From JACMJL01 sp963791805 (lineage in GTDB: Bacteria; Bacillota; Clostridia; Clostridiales; Clostridiaceae): DNA of 64,000 nt. Shown here piece after piece: positions 34,631-43,122 of this stretch. Below the pieces are notes generated by a model. That model made no database searches, had not been told where the DNA came from, and saw nothing but the letters and a program-made list of their open reading frames with translations. The stretch spans positions 310,001 through 374,000 of the forward strand of contig CAWBTU010000006.1 in assembly GCA_963791805.1 (NCBI GenBank), written 5' to 3'. Every line of letters begins with the position of its first letter. Position 1 is the stretch's first letter. The translations under genes were made by a program, and so were the position numbers.

Positions 34631-36829
34631 ATGAATATTTTCAAGAAAAACAGCATATACATAGTTATCTTACTAATTAATATTATGTTTTCATTTAGTA
34701 TTGTGGCTCACTGCTATACCATTAAAAATTTTAACTACGTACTTCTATTTGGAATTTCATTAGTATGCGTCCTTCTATATTTTGTCTTTAATTATATTTT
34801 TGAAAAGCCAATGAACAAGATTTTGTTTTTAAGTATATTTATAACTATTATATTAATATGTATTTTCTATTCTGGAGTAGCAATAAATTTGTATAATCAA
34901 TGTGTTTCAAACTCTAATATATTACGCGATGAAGTTAATAATCGGTTGGTAACAAATTTTGCACAATTTAAAATTTTTTTCATTTTAGCAATCCCTATTT
35001 TAATATTTTTCTTTTTAATTATGGCTAATAAAGGATTTACAAGTCCAATTATAATTTATATGTTAGCTATATTAATTATATTTTGGTCACTAGGCTTTCA
35101 TAAAGCTATTAAGGAAAACTTATTTAGAGCTATATTTCTTCTCATAATAACATTTGGAGTAAATTATTCATTTAAATCAATAAAAAGAATGGAGAAATTA
35201 GATGCTAAAATACATTTGCATTCCCAATCCATTTTTGTTTTTGCTTTAATACCTGCATTTTTAATTTGTGAAATAACAACGATACTACCACAAAACTTTA
35301 AAGGTAAATACAATAAATCTATAAGTGAAAAATTTATTGGAAATTATTCTTCTGGAAACAATAATAACATGGATAAAATGCAGTATGGATTGGAAGAGTC
35401 AGGATATACTAATAATAGCAAAAGACTTGGTGGACCTATAGACATAAATGACGATTTGGTTTTAAGAGTAAAAGCAGAAAAACCTATGTATTTAAGAGGA
35501 TCAGTTCAGGATAACTATAATGGCTTTGTTTGGACTAGAAATCACGATAATTATAACCTAATAGATAATGCAACAGATAATATAGTTGGCTCTTCATTTG
35601 ATTTTATGACAAACAAGAAATCTTTAGTTGTTTACTCTGAACATTCTAAGATATCTACAATTTTTGCACCTGCTTTTTCTTATAAAGTTAATTTGGATAA
35701 GGGAAATGTTTTCTACAATAATGCGCTAACTTTTAAATGTGACTTATCAAATAATAAAAAATATGAAGTTGATTATTATTCAAATACTCAATTAGAAGAG
35801 TTTGAAAGTTGTTCCAATATTCCTTGGTTAAAGAAAGATTTAAATCCCATGGATATTTATAATTATGAACCATATTACGTGGACTATTTGCAAGTGCCAA
35901 ATACAATAACTCAAAGAACAAAAGATTTACTGAAAAATATTACCAGCAGTTGTAAAAACCACTATGAGCAAGTATCAAAAATTAAAACTTATCTTGATCA
36001 AAACTATAAGTATACTACGAATGTTTCCATAGTTCCTAATAATGAAGATTTTGTGGATTACTTTCTATTTACAGAAAAAAAGGGGTACTGCGTCTACTTT
36101 GCTACTGCAGCAACCATGCTTTGTAGAATGGAGGGAATACCTGCAAGATATGTAGAAGGATTTAAAATGGGAGATGATAAAGATCAAGAAAATCTTTATA
36201 AGGTTACAAATAAAGAAGCTCATGCATGGTGTGAAATTTTAACTGATCCAGATACAAGTATATGGACTAGACTTGAGGCAACACCTGCAGACACTACAAC
36301 ATTAGTAAATGAGGAACCTAGAAATTCAAATGCTTCAGCTAATAAGCCAGTTGTAAATACCCCGTCAGAAAGTAAAACAAAAAAAGATCCTGAGAGTAAT
36401 ACTTTGAGCAAAGATACCCAAGTAAAAACCAACAAAAAAAATATTCCAATAATAAAAGTAATAATTCTAATCCTAATATTACTGATTATATTAACTATTT
36501 CTAAAATATTTTTTGCTCTTTCAAAAACAAAGTGCATTTTAAAAGAAAGCAGTTTTATTCCTTTTTATAAACATTGTATTAAGAGATTAGCGGTTGTTGG
36601 TATAGTTAAGCCTAATAATCTAGGAGAACTAGAGTATGCTAAAACTATTTGTGACCCACAGTTAAAAAAGATGGTTTGTGAATTAGTTGAGGCAGCCTAC
36701 CAAGAATATTATGGTAAAAACCCTGCAGATGATTTTGATAGAATATTAGTGTATCAGCAGATAGAAGCATACATAAAAGTAAATAGTAGTGAAATACAGT
36801 ACTTAACAAAAAAATATTTATATTTTTAA
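34631..36829 (+). CDS. TgpA-like membrane transglutaminase
   Basis: A 732-residue protein with about seven N-terminal helices (to about residue 220) and an extracytoplasmic transglutaminase-like domain. Its catalytic triad is visible as Cys in KKGYCVYFATAATMLCR, His in EAHAWCEI and Asp in the following strand region. A Pro/Ser/Thr/Lys linker, one more helix and a cytoplasmic DUF4129-like tail follow. AGGTGG and spacing favour the ATG at 34631 over the in-frame GTG at 34607. It completes the MoxR-DUF58-transglutaminase module, a common but poorly understood envelope system. Confidence 0.9.
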   Translation: MNIFKKNSIYIVILLINIMFSFSIVAHCYTIKNFNYVLLFGISLVCVLLYFVFNYIFEKPMNKILFLSIFITIILICIFYSGVAINLYNQCVSNSNILRDEVNNRLVTNFAQFKIFFILAIPILIFFFLIMANKGFTSPIIIYMLAILIIFWSLGFHKAIKENLFRAIFLLIITFGVNYSFKSIKRMEKLDAKIHLHSQSIFVFALIPAFLICEITTILPQNFKGKYNKSISEKFIGNYSSGNNNNMDKMQYGLEESGYTNNSKRLGGPIDINDDLVLRVKAEKPMYLRGSVQDNYNGFVWTRNHDNYNLIDNATDNIVGSSFDFMTNKKSLVVYSEHSKISTIFAPAFSYKVNLDKGNVFYNNALTFKCDLSNNKKYEVDYYSNTQLEEFESCSNIPWLKKDLNPMDIYNYEPYYVDYLQVPNTITQRTKDLLKNITSSCKNHYEQVSKIKTYLDQNYKYTTNVSIVPNNEDFVDYFLFTEKKGYCVYFATAATMLCRMEGIPARYVEGFKMGDDKDQENLYKVTNKEAHAWCEILTDPDTSIWTRLEATPADTTTLVNEEPRNSNASANKPVVNTPSESKTKKDPESNTLSKDTQVKTNKKNIPIIKVIILILILLIILTISKIFFALSKTKCILKESSFIPFYKHCIKRLAVVGIVKPNNLGELEYAKTICDPQLKKMVCELVEAAYQEYYGKNPADDFDRILVYQQIEAYIKVNSSEIQYLTKKYLYF

Positions 36830-36841
36830 ACTATATTTATT

Positions 36842-36870
36842 TTGAACTTTATTTGTGATAAAATTATACT
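36842..36870 (+). promoter_or_regulatory. promoter of the tRNA gene
   Basis: TTGAAC (36842-36847), 17-base spacer, TATACT (36865-36870); the tRNA starts 12 bases later. Confidence 0.75.
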
Positions 36871-36881
36871 CAGATATTTTC

Positions 36882-36966
36882 GCAGGAGTGCTGGAATTGG
36901 CAGACAGGCTGGTCTCAGAAGCCAGTGTTTAATCACGTGTGGGTTCAAGTCCCATCTTCTGCACCA
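36882..36966 (+). tRNA. tRNA-Leu (anticodon CAG), CCA encoded
   Basis: An 85-base class II tRNA. The acceptor stem GCAGGAG pairs with CTTCTGC. The anticodon stem CTGGT/GCCAG encloses the loop CTCAGAA with anticodon CAG. A variable arm is present, and the T loop contains GGTTCAAGTCC. The terminal CCA is encoded at 36964-36966. Confidence 0.95.
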
Positions 36967-36977
36967 ATATATAATAT

Positions 36978-37012
36978 AAGGCTATCAGCATTTTTGCTGA
37001 TAGCCTTCATTT
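36978..37012 (+). terminator. bidirectional terminator
   Basis: A 13-bp perfect stem (36978-36990, 36995-37007) with a T-rich loop and tail. It serves the tRNA on the plus strand and the HlyD gene on the minus strand. Confidence 0.85.
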
Positions 37013-37013
37013 T

Positions 37014-38456
37014 CTAATTTTTCAAATCTAGCTTTTCAAGTAGATAATAAAGCATTTTCTCTTTATGAGAAACTATCTCTATATTACAAACCATTCCTGA
37101 CTTTATTTCTGCTTTTTTACCTTTGTGACTATATAAATATTTTTTATCTATATTTGCCAATGCGGAATAATAACTAGCACCTTTACTACTAGCTTTGCTA
37201 TCCGAACTTATATCCTGAATTTTAGTTTTTACACTTCCATACTCCTTATAAGGCAGGGCTTGTAGGTTTAAATTTATTTTTTGACCATTTTCTATATTTC
37301 CAATGTCTTTGTTGTTAATATATACATCTACAGCAAAATTGGAGACTTTCTTAGGAAGAATTGTTGCAATTTCTGATCCACCTTGTAAAAGATCACCTAT
37401 ATTTATTTTTGTTAATGAATTTATAACACCATCATTATCTGCCTTAACAATACAATCATTAATGCTAATATTTAAATTTTTTATATTTGCATTAGCTTCA
37501 TCTATTTTAGCTTTAGTAGATTTTATACTGTCTTCAGTTTGTATTGTAGTATCCAGTTTGTAGGCATCTTTTGTAGTATATTGATTGCTATTTTCTTGTG
37601 CAATAGTGGGGCTGCTTTGTAACTCAGTAAGTTTTTGTTGACTTTGTTCAATGTTAGATTTAATGCTAGATGCATATTGGTTTTTGTATTTATCTAAGTC
37701 CTGATTACAACCTTCAAGAACTGAATTTGCAGAGTCAATTTGGCTTTGTTGAACATTGGCAGTACTTTTTACTGTATTTAGAGCACTTTGAGCTTGGTCA
37801 ATTTTACTTTGGTATTGTTTTAAACTCATTTGATAATCTAAATATTGATTGTAAAATGAACTACTCTCATTAAAGTTATTACAATTATCATTTACAGATT
37901 TTTGTAGTAGTGTATAATTTGACAGTGTATTCCTCAAATCTTGAATTTGAACTTGAGTAGATTTTAATTGATTAGTTATATTGCTGCTATCTTGCTGAAA
38001 TTTATTAAATTTATTATAATAATTTTTCTCGGTGTCTATCTTTTCATCAAACAGATTTTTACCACTTGCAATACTTTCTTTGAATTTAGTTAAATTGTTT
38101 AATTCATCATTTAGATTTTTAAGATTTGTTTCGTAAACAGTTTTTTGTAAATCAAGGCTCTCATGTTCTATTGTATAAAGTACTTGTCCTTCTTTTACAG
38201 TATCTCCATCTTTATAATTTACTGTAACTATCTTACCAGTAGCCTTATTAGATATTTTAGTAACTCCTTTTTCTGGTCTCACAACTCCGTTGGCATTCAC
38301 TACAATTTCTTTATCACTAAAATAAGCCCAAACAATAGCTGAAAATAAAATTGCAATAGTAATATATATGAATATTATAGTGAAAGGATGAGGTTTTGCG
38401 GCTAATACTTCTCTACTATCAGTAATTTCATCTAGATTTTGTATGGAGTATCTCAT
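37014..38456 (-). CDS. HlyD family secretion adaptor (bacteriocin-type exporter accessory protein)
   Basis: A 480-residue membrane-fusion-type adaptor. One N-terminal helix lies near residues 25-47. A lipoyl/barrel half follows (VVNANGVVRPEKGVTKISNK, then GKIVTVNYKDGDTVKEGQVLY), then a long Asn/Gln/Ser-rich coiled coil (about 105-330) and the return half with VKADNDGVINSLTKINIGD. It partners a C39-peptidase ABC transporter to export peptides from Gram-positive cells. It begins immediately at the transporter stop, so both are co-transcribed. Its product probably links the transporter to the outer face of the membrane. Confidence 0.9.
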   Translation of the reverse strand: MRYSIQNLDEITDSREVLAAKPHPFTIIFIYITIAILFSAIVWAYFSDKEIVVNANGVVRPEKGVTKISNKATGKIVTVNYKDGDTVKEGQVLYTIEHESLDLQKTVYETNLKNLNDELNNLTKFKESIASGKNLFDEKIDTEKNYYNKFNKFQQDSSNITNQLKSTQVQIQDLRNTLSNYTLLQKSVNDNCNNFNESSSFYNQYLDYQMSLKQYQSKIDQAQSALNTVKSTANVQQSQIDSANSVLEGCNQDLDKYKNQYASSIKSNIEQSQQKLTELQSSPTIAQENSNQYTTKDAYKLDTTIQTEDSIKSTKAKIDEANANIKNLNISINDCIVKADNDGVINSLTKINIGDLLQGGSEIATILPKKVSNFAVDVYINNKDIGNIENGQKINLNLQALPYKEYGSVKTKIQDISSDSKASSKGASYYSALANIDKKYLYSHKGKKAEIKSGMVCNIEIVSHKEKMLYYLLEKLDLKN

Positions 38457-40687
38457 TTAAAAAGCACCTCCTAATTTAGTAGATAATGCAACTTCTGCAT
38501 TAGTTTCTTCATTAATATCATAGCCAGGCAGTTGCTCTTTCCAAAGATTATAATAAGAACCTTTTTTCTTGATTAGTTCTTCATGGCTTCCACTTTCAAG
38601 AATAGACCCATTATCAATAACATATATGTTATTACATCTTAGTATTGTACTTAGCCTGTGTGCAATTATTATTGTTGTAATGTCTTTGCTTAGTTCATTA
38701 ATTGTCTTTTCTATAGCTTTTTCAGTTATAGAATCAAGATTACTAGTAGCCTCATCCATTATAAGAATCTCCGGCTTTCTTAGTATCACTCTAGCTATAG
38801 CTAATCTTTGTTTCTGTCCTCCTGAAAGATTGGATGCATTTTCTTCTAGCAAGGTATCATATCTTAAAGGTAATGAATTAATAAAATCATGAAGTTGTGC
38901 TTTTTTACAGGCATCAACTATTTCTTCAAAATCTAAGTCATTATTACCAAAACTTAGATTTTCTTTTATGCTTCCACTAAAGAAGAATATATCTTGAGAT
39001 ATATATGCAATTTTATCTCTTAATGTTTCAATATTTATATCCTTAATATTGTATCCATTAATTATTATTTCTCCTTTTTCGCATTGATAAAAATTCATAA
39101 GTAGCTTAGATAAAGTAGTTTTACCTGAACCGCTTTCACCAACAAATGCTACTTTTTCACCTTGGGCTATATTCATATTAATATTTTTCAAAACAAGTTG
39201 CCTTTTACCATATCTAAAATCAATGTCTTTTATTTCAATTAAGCCTCTTAAAGTGGTTGGATTAATTTTATTTTCCTCGTCAGCAGACTTTTCAAGTTCA
39301 AGATCAAGGATTTCACCTAATCTATCTGCAGCAACAATAGCAGTTTGAAGCATTGGTTGGAGGTTTATTATATGTTCAATTGGATCTAAAAAATAAGCTA
39401 GTAATGCATTAAAGGTAAGCATTTGACCAATAGAAAGATTTCCACTTAAAACTTGGGAGGTTCCAACCCATAAGATTACAATTCCGAAAACAGATTTTAT
39501 AGTTCCTTTTATTGAACCTTGAAGATTGTTTATCCATCCATTTTTAAATACACTCTTAATTAACTTAACGAATTTCTTCTCTGTTTCAAGATTTGCTTTA
39601 CGTTCACCGTTGAAAGCTTTAACTGTTTCTATACCATTTAAAGATTGCACCAAGTAAGAAGTTAATTTAGCATTATCCTCCATTGTTTGTCTACTAATCT
39701 TTTCAAGAGGTTTGTTAAATATCCAAACAATAATTATATAGAATACAACAGGAATTATAGTTAAACAGAACAGAAGTCTGTTAACATTGCATAGAATAAT
39801 TCCGCCTATCACAACCATTAGAGAATCTATCATCATTGTTAATGTAACACTTGAAATAGCATCTCTAATTTTTGAAGCATCGTTAAATCTTGAAATTATT
39901 TCACCAACTTCTCTGGTTCCAAAAAAATTCATTGGTAGATTTATTACATGATCATAATAGCCTAGCATTAGAGGTATATCCATATTACGACTTAGATGTA
40001 ATAGTAACTGAGTTCTAAATGCATCAAGTAAGATTTTAAATAGGCATAGAATTATTACTCCAATTGAAATAATTTGTAGTGATTTATTTAAGTTATTTGG
40101 TAGTATGTCATCCATCAAAAATTTAAAATAAAAAGCTGATAGTATTCCAAGAATGGTAATTACAATTGATGCAAAGAAAATATTAATGAGAAGCTTTTTT
40201 TCAGGTTTTAACAGGCATAGAAACCTTTGAAATAGGCCTTTTGTTTCATCTCCTTTAATAAATTGAGCTGTTGGAGTCATAATAAGTAGTATGCCTGTCC
40301 ATATTTTAAAGAAATCTTCTGGTGCATATTTTACGATTCCTTTACCAGGATCAGCTATTAGGATTTCTTTTTTGATATTTTATGAATAACAACATAGTGT
40401 TGGAGTGAACCGTCCACAACAACATGAGCAATTGCAGGGAGTGGAAATTCAGAGAATATATCTTCCTGTTCTTTGACTTTAACACCTTTTGCAGAAAAGC
40501 CTAATTTTTCTGCAGCTTTAATTAATCCATATGCACTAGTACCTTGTTTGTCGGTGCCTGAGGATTCTCTAATTTTAGAGATTGGAATATTTAGACCATA
40601 TTGCTTTGAGATGGTAGCTAGACAAGCACAGCCACAGTCTTTAATATCATGTTGATTAATACATACATATTTTTTTGAAAACAACAT
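38457..40687 (-). pseudogene. C39-peptidase ABC transporter (PCAT), interrupted by one frameshift
   Basis: About 740 codons in two frames. The N-terminal C39 peptidase (40687 to about 40370) has DCGCACLATI with the catalytic Cys and LQHYVVI with His, but the frame then stops. The catalytic Asp segment (ADPGKG) and the transporter continue in the next frame. Adding one A to the A6 run at 40369-40374 (minus-strand sense) restores a continuous protein. The rest is complete: six helices, Walker A GESGSGKTTLSK, LSGGQ, Walker B ILIMDEAT and the H-loop. It would cut double-glycine leaders and export the peptides. AAAGGAG lies about 12 bases before the ATG at 40687. Assembly error, phase variation or fresh mutation remain open. 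Confidence 0.85.
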
Positions 40688-40785
40688 TAAATTTGTCACT
40701 CCTTTATTAAATTTGTAATAGGTTTATCCTTGAAAATAAAATATAGATATCATTGTGGATATATTAACATATATTTATATAAATG

Positions 40786-40810
40786 TCCATAAATTACAAA
40801 ATATGTATAT
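40786..40810 (-). promoter_or_regulatory. 25-bp block shared by the exporter and peptide 2 promoters, copy 1
   Basis: Read on the minus strand it begins ATATACATATTTTGTAA and matches 42527-42551 at 24 of 25 positions. It lies about 100 bases before the exporter start. Confidence 0.65.
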
Positions 40811-41003
40811 AATAATTAAGCATAGTACATCTTAATTGTTTATTTAATGTATTAATTAAAAAGGTATAATGGGTATTAGAAAGATGCAAATAGTTGCCTT
40901 CAAATTTTACATAAATGTGTATATATATAATGTTAGTGACATTTGTTGTTATATAATATGTAAAGAATAACCATAATATAGATGAATTTGTATACATGTT
41001 ATC

Positions 41004-41033
41004 ATTTACATAAATGTAATAATATAGTAACAT
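41004..41033 (+). promoter_or_regulatory. second shared upstream block, copy 1
   Basis: ATTTACATAA followed, after seven bases, by AATATAGTAACAT. The same two halves occur at 42485-42515 upstream of peptide 2 with an eight-base gap. The internal ACATAAATGT is a near-palindrome. Confidence 0.5.
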
Positions 41034-41036
41034 TTT

Positions 41037-41084
41037 ATTACAATGAATATTCAAATTTTACCAGAAATAAATATTCATTGTAAT
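41037..41084 (+). repeat. 15-bp inverted repeat
   Basis: ATTACAATGAATATT (41037-41051) and AATATTCATTGTAAT (41070-41084) are perfect complements with an 18-base loop. No T run, so an operator or RNA structure is more likely than a terminator. Confidence 0.6.
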
Positions 41085-41406
41085 AATAAACTACTTATGT
41101 ATAGCAATTATAGTTAAAAAAATAGTCTTAAAGCTTTGTCTGATATTGAAAACCATTTTATTTTTAGAATATAAAAGTAAAGTTGAATTATTTAATCATT
41201 CTTAAAAAATAATTTAAGTTTTCAAGTAATATATCTTGAAAAAACAAAAAGAATTTGTACTTAAATATTTCGACAAAGGACAAGCATCTTAATAATACAT
41301 ATAAGTGTAAGTACTCGTATTAAATTAAGTTTTTAAGCTATATATTTTTATTTTTATTTTTGTGTTACTAAGTGTAGTAAAAATATTTGAAAAGGTGGTA
41401 TGTAAA

Positions 41407-41658
41407 ATGAAATTCGAAAATTTAGATTCATTGCAACTAGAACAAATTAATGGAGGATCATTAACAGATATTATGGGGTTATTAGGTCAATTACCAGTAT
41501 TTGTTCCTGGATACATTCCAATCCCTGCTAAAGCAGTTTTACTTGTTCCTACTTTATCTTCTGCAGGCTTTGGCTTACAATTTAAAAATGTAGATACTTG
41601 TATAAAAATTCCTGCAATAGTTCCAATTTCAATTTCTTCATTAATGGCTAACTTTTAA
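41407..41658 (+). CDS. double-glycine precursor peptide 1 (bacteriocin-like)
   Basis: An 83-residue secreted-peptide precursor. The leader (residues 1-17) ends in LEQINGG, matching the double-glycine class with acidic and Leu positions before the cut. The predicted core (66 residues) is hydrophobic and proline-rich (VFVPGYIPIPAKAVLLVP), with one cysteine (Cys65) and few charges. AAAGGTGG supports the ATG at 41407. The C39 transporter and HlyD genes divergent to it are the obvious processing and export machinery. No modification enzyme lies nearby. Antimicrobial activity is inferred from this context only; a signalling or structural peptide is possible. Confidence 0.75.
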   Translation: MKFENLDSLQLEQINGGSLTDIMGLLGQLPVFVPGYIPIPAKAVLLVPTLSSAGFGLQFKNVDTCIKIPAIVPISISSLMANF

Positions 41659-41744
41659 TATTCTTTAAAAAGACAGAGGAAGTATAGTAAGGTACATTAA
41701 ATAAATTAGATGAAGTAAAACAAATAGTTATCAAGAAAATAAAT

Positions 41745-41789
41745 AACCTATACTTAATATAAAAATAAGTATAGGTTGTTTATTTTTTC
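41745..41789 (+). terminator. terminator of peptide 1
   Basis: AACCTATACTTA (41745-41756) pairs with TAAGTATAGGTT (41766-41777), followed by GTTTATTTTTT. A further inverted repeat, CTATGCAC/GTGCATAG, lies at 41840-41869; no gene is seen from 41659 to 41964. Confidence 0.8.
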
Positions 41790-41940
41790 AGTATACGAGT
41801 AAAGGTTGTTTTAAAATATCAGTATGGATTTTTTATAAACTATGCACATTTTATTCTACAAGTGCATAGAATATAATTGGTTGTTCCTTTAATTTAAGAG
41901 GGATACCACAGGACATAACAGACTGAGAATATTATTAATT

Positions 41941-41980
41941 AAAATAGGTAGTATGCCAAACTACCTATTTTATTTTTTTT
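41941..41980. terminator. bidirectional terminator after the small membrane protein
   Basis: AAAATAGGTAG (41941-41951) pairs with CTACCTATTTT (41961-41971), with T runs in both directions. The minus-strand stop codon lies within the stem. Confidence 0.75.
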
Positions 41981-42156
41981 TCATCTTTATGCACTTCAAT
42001 GCCAAATTCTGTTTCGGAATGGTTCGGAAACTTAGCATGGGCTTTTATATTGAAACTTATATTATCTCTTGAGAAATATACTACTGCGGAAATTATTCCA
42101 AGAACTGCTATAGTTGTTATACAAAACAGCATGATCATCTGGATACTTTCCGACAT
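41965..42156 (-). CDS. 63-residue single-helix membrane protein in the peptide island
   Basis: A small protein with one strong membrane helix (about residues 6-29, MIMLFCITTIAVLGIISAVVYF) and a charged C-terminal tail rich in Lys, His and Glu (HSETEFGIEVHKDEKKIK). GGGAGGTGAG lies at the right distance before the ATG, and a terminator follows directly, so it is a real gene despite its size. Placed between the two precursor genes and on the opposite strand, it is a candidate immunity or accessory protein; small helical membrane proteins often serve that role. No family recognised. Confidence 0.65.
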   Translation of the reverse strand: MSESIQMIMLFCITTIAVLGIISAVVYFSRDNISFNIKAHAKFPNHSETEFGIEVHKDEKKIK

Positions 42157-42484
42157 TAATTCTCACCTCCCCATATTTATACTCCTGTGGTCTCCCATAA
42201 AAAGGGAGGCTTAATCTGTTATGAAAATACCATTCACATATTATAAATGTAATTAAATGGTATATTTATAATATATACCATAATTGCATTAAATTCAATG
42301 TTTAATATAATATTGCATAACTATTAATATTGTTCTTTTATTAGTATAAGCAATATTATTTAAAATGGTGCATATTAATACTTTAAGTTCTAATTACTTT
42401 TTTATTGCAACAGAAATTTCAAAAATTTGATTGATATTTTGTAGATATTTTCAGTTCTAAACAATAATTTGTATTAAATTTATT
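42157..42484. other. AT-rich intergenic region between the small membrane protein and peptide 2 control region
   Basis: No gene seen. It holds a short hairpin TCTCCC/GGGAGG near 42191-42209 and an inverted repeat ATACCATT (42228-42235) / AATGGTAT (42256-42263). Promoters for both flanking genes must lie here or just to the right. Confidence 0.45.
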
Positions 42485-42515
42485 ATTTACATAAGTGGTG
42501 TCAATATAGTAACAT
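42485..42515 (+). promoter_or_regulatory. second shared upstream block, copy 2
   Basis: ATTTACATAA, eight bases, AATATAGTAACAT; matches 41004-41033. It is 12 bases upstream of the 25-bp block, giving a compact control region for peptide 2. Confidence 0.5.
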
Positions 42516-42526
42516 AATATTTAACA

Positions 42527-42551
42527 ATATACATATTTTGTAAATTATGGA
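42527..42551 (+). promoter_or_regulatory. 25-bp block shared with the exporter promoter, copy 2
   Basis: Matches 40786-40810 (opposite strand) at 24 of 25 positions and ends about 30 bases before the peptide 2 start codon. Confidence 0.65.
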
Positions 42552-42582
42552 GAAGATAACAAAAATAAGGGAGGATACTAAT

Positions 42583-42834
42583 ATGAATTTAGAGTCAAAT
42601 TTAGAAGTTTTAGATGAATTAGAACTAGAAAGAATTAATGCAGGTTGCAATGGAAGTTTAATATGGATTGGTTCTGGTAATGTAATAAAAGTAACAGTGC
42701 CAACAAATGTAACTGTTCCAGTGAATGTTATTGTAACGGTGCCAACAAATGTAATAGTGCCAACTAATATAAATGTAAAAGTACCTACTTGTGTAAACGT
42801 ATCTACAATATTGCATCATTTTAAGTTGTTTTAG
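42583..42834 (+). CDS. double-glycine precursor peptide 2 with 14-residue repeat core
   Basis: An 83-residue precursor. The leader (1-21) ends in LELERINAG, a glycine-alanine variant of the double-glycine class. The predicted core starts with Cys22 and contains a 14-residue tandem repeat: residues 37-50 (VTVPTNVTVPVNVI), 51-64 (VTVPTNVIVPTNIN) and a partial 65-73 (VKVPTCVNV). VP dipeptides recur with alternating spacing of six and eight residues. Cys22 and Cys70 could form a disulphide. AAGGGAGGA supports the ATG at 42583 over the longer reading. The alternating hydrophobic/polar pattern suggests beta strands. I know no characterised bacteriocin of this form. Function is inferred only from the leader and export genes. 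Confidence 0.75.
   Translation: MNLESNLEVLDELELERINAGCNGSLIWIGSGNVIKVTVPTNVTVPVNVIVTVPTNVIVPTNINVKVPTCVNVSTILHHFKLF
42691..42801 (+). repeat. 42-bp tandem repeat within peptide 2
   Basis: Units at 42691-42732 and 42733-42774 plus a partial unit 42775-42801. The first 22 bases of units 1 and 2 differ at one position. It encodes the 14-residue VP repeat. Confidence 0.8.
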
Positions 42835-43061
42835 ATTTTCGTTCATGATAATGTAGATTAGTTTAGATACATAGGAATTAGGAATGGAATAGATGGATTA
42901 CAAATAAGAATAATCTACAAAATATGTATGGTTGTATATTGATATAGATAAATGGTAGGTATTTACTTAGTATATTTTGTTTTTAAATGAAGTATAATTT
43001 GCTTATTTTTTGTATAGTTTGAAAATACTACATATTATGTGATATAATTAATAATAATTAG

Positions 43062-43092
43062 AATCAGTTACTTTTGTGACTGATTTTTTATA
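43062..43092 (+). terminator. terminator of peptide 2
   Basis: AATCAGTTAC (43062-43071) pairs with GTGACTGATT (43076-43085), with one G-T pair, followed by TTTTTAT. The 42835-43061 stretch shows nothing else. Confidence 0.75.
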
Positions 43093-43122
43093 TATTATAT
43101 GCTTATGAAAAAGGTGAGAGAA

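Larger units (their letters stand above)
40700..41406. other. 707-bp AT-rich divergent region of the peptide island
   Basis: Separates the exporter (minus) from precursor peptide 1 (plus). I see no convincing gene; a minus-strand frame at 40794-41054 is low-complexity Tyr/Asn/Ile translation without a ribosome site. It contains the shared promoter blocks (40786-40810, 41004-41033), a looser relative of the second block near 40907-40942, and a large hairpin (41037-41084). Confidence 0.5.

Noticed and set aside
40794..41054. 86-codon minus-strand frame upstream of the exporter
   Set aside because: Translation is low-complexity Tyr/Asn/Ile from AT-rich DNA, with no ribosome site; not called as a gene.
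42691..42801. Short tandem repeats resembling a CRISPR-like array
   Set aside because: The repeats are in frame inside a coding sequence, without unique spacers; they encode the peptide repeat.
37014..42834. Lanthipeptide, sactipeptide or other modified-peptide cluster
   Set aside because: No LanM/LanB, radical-SAM, YcaO or similar enzyme gene is present near the precursors.
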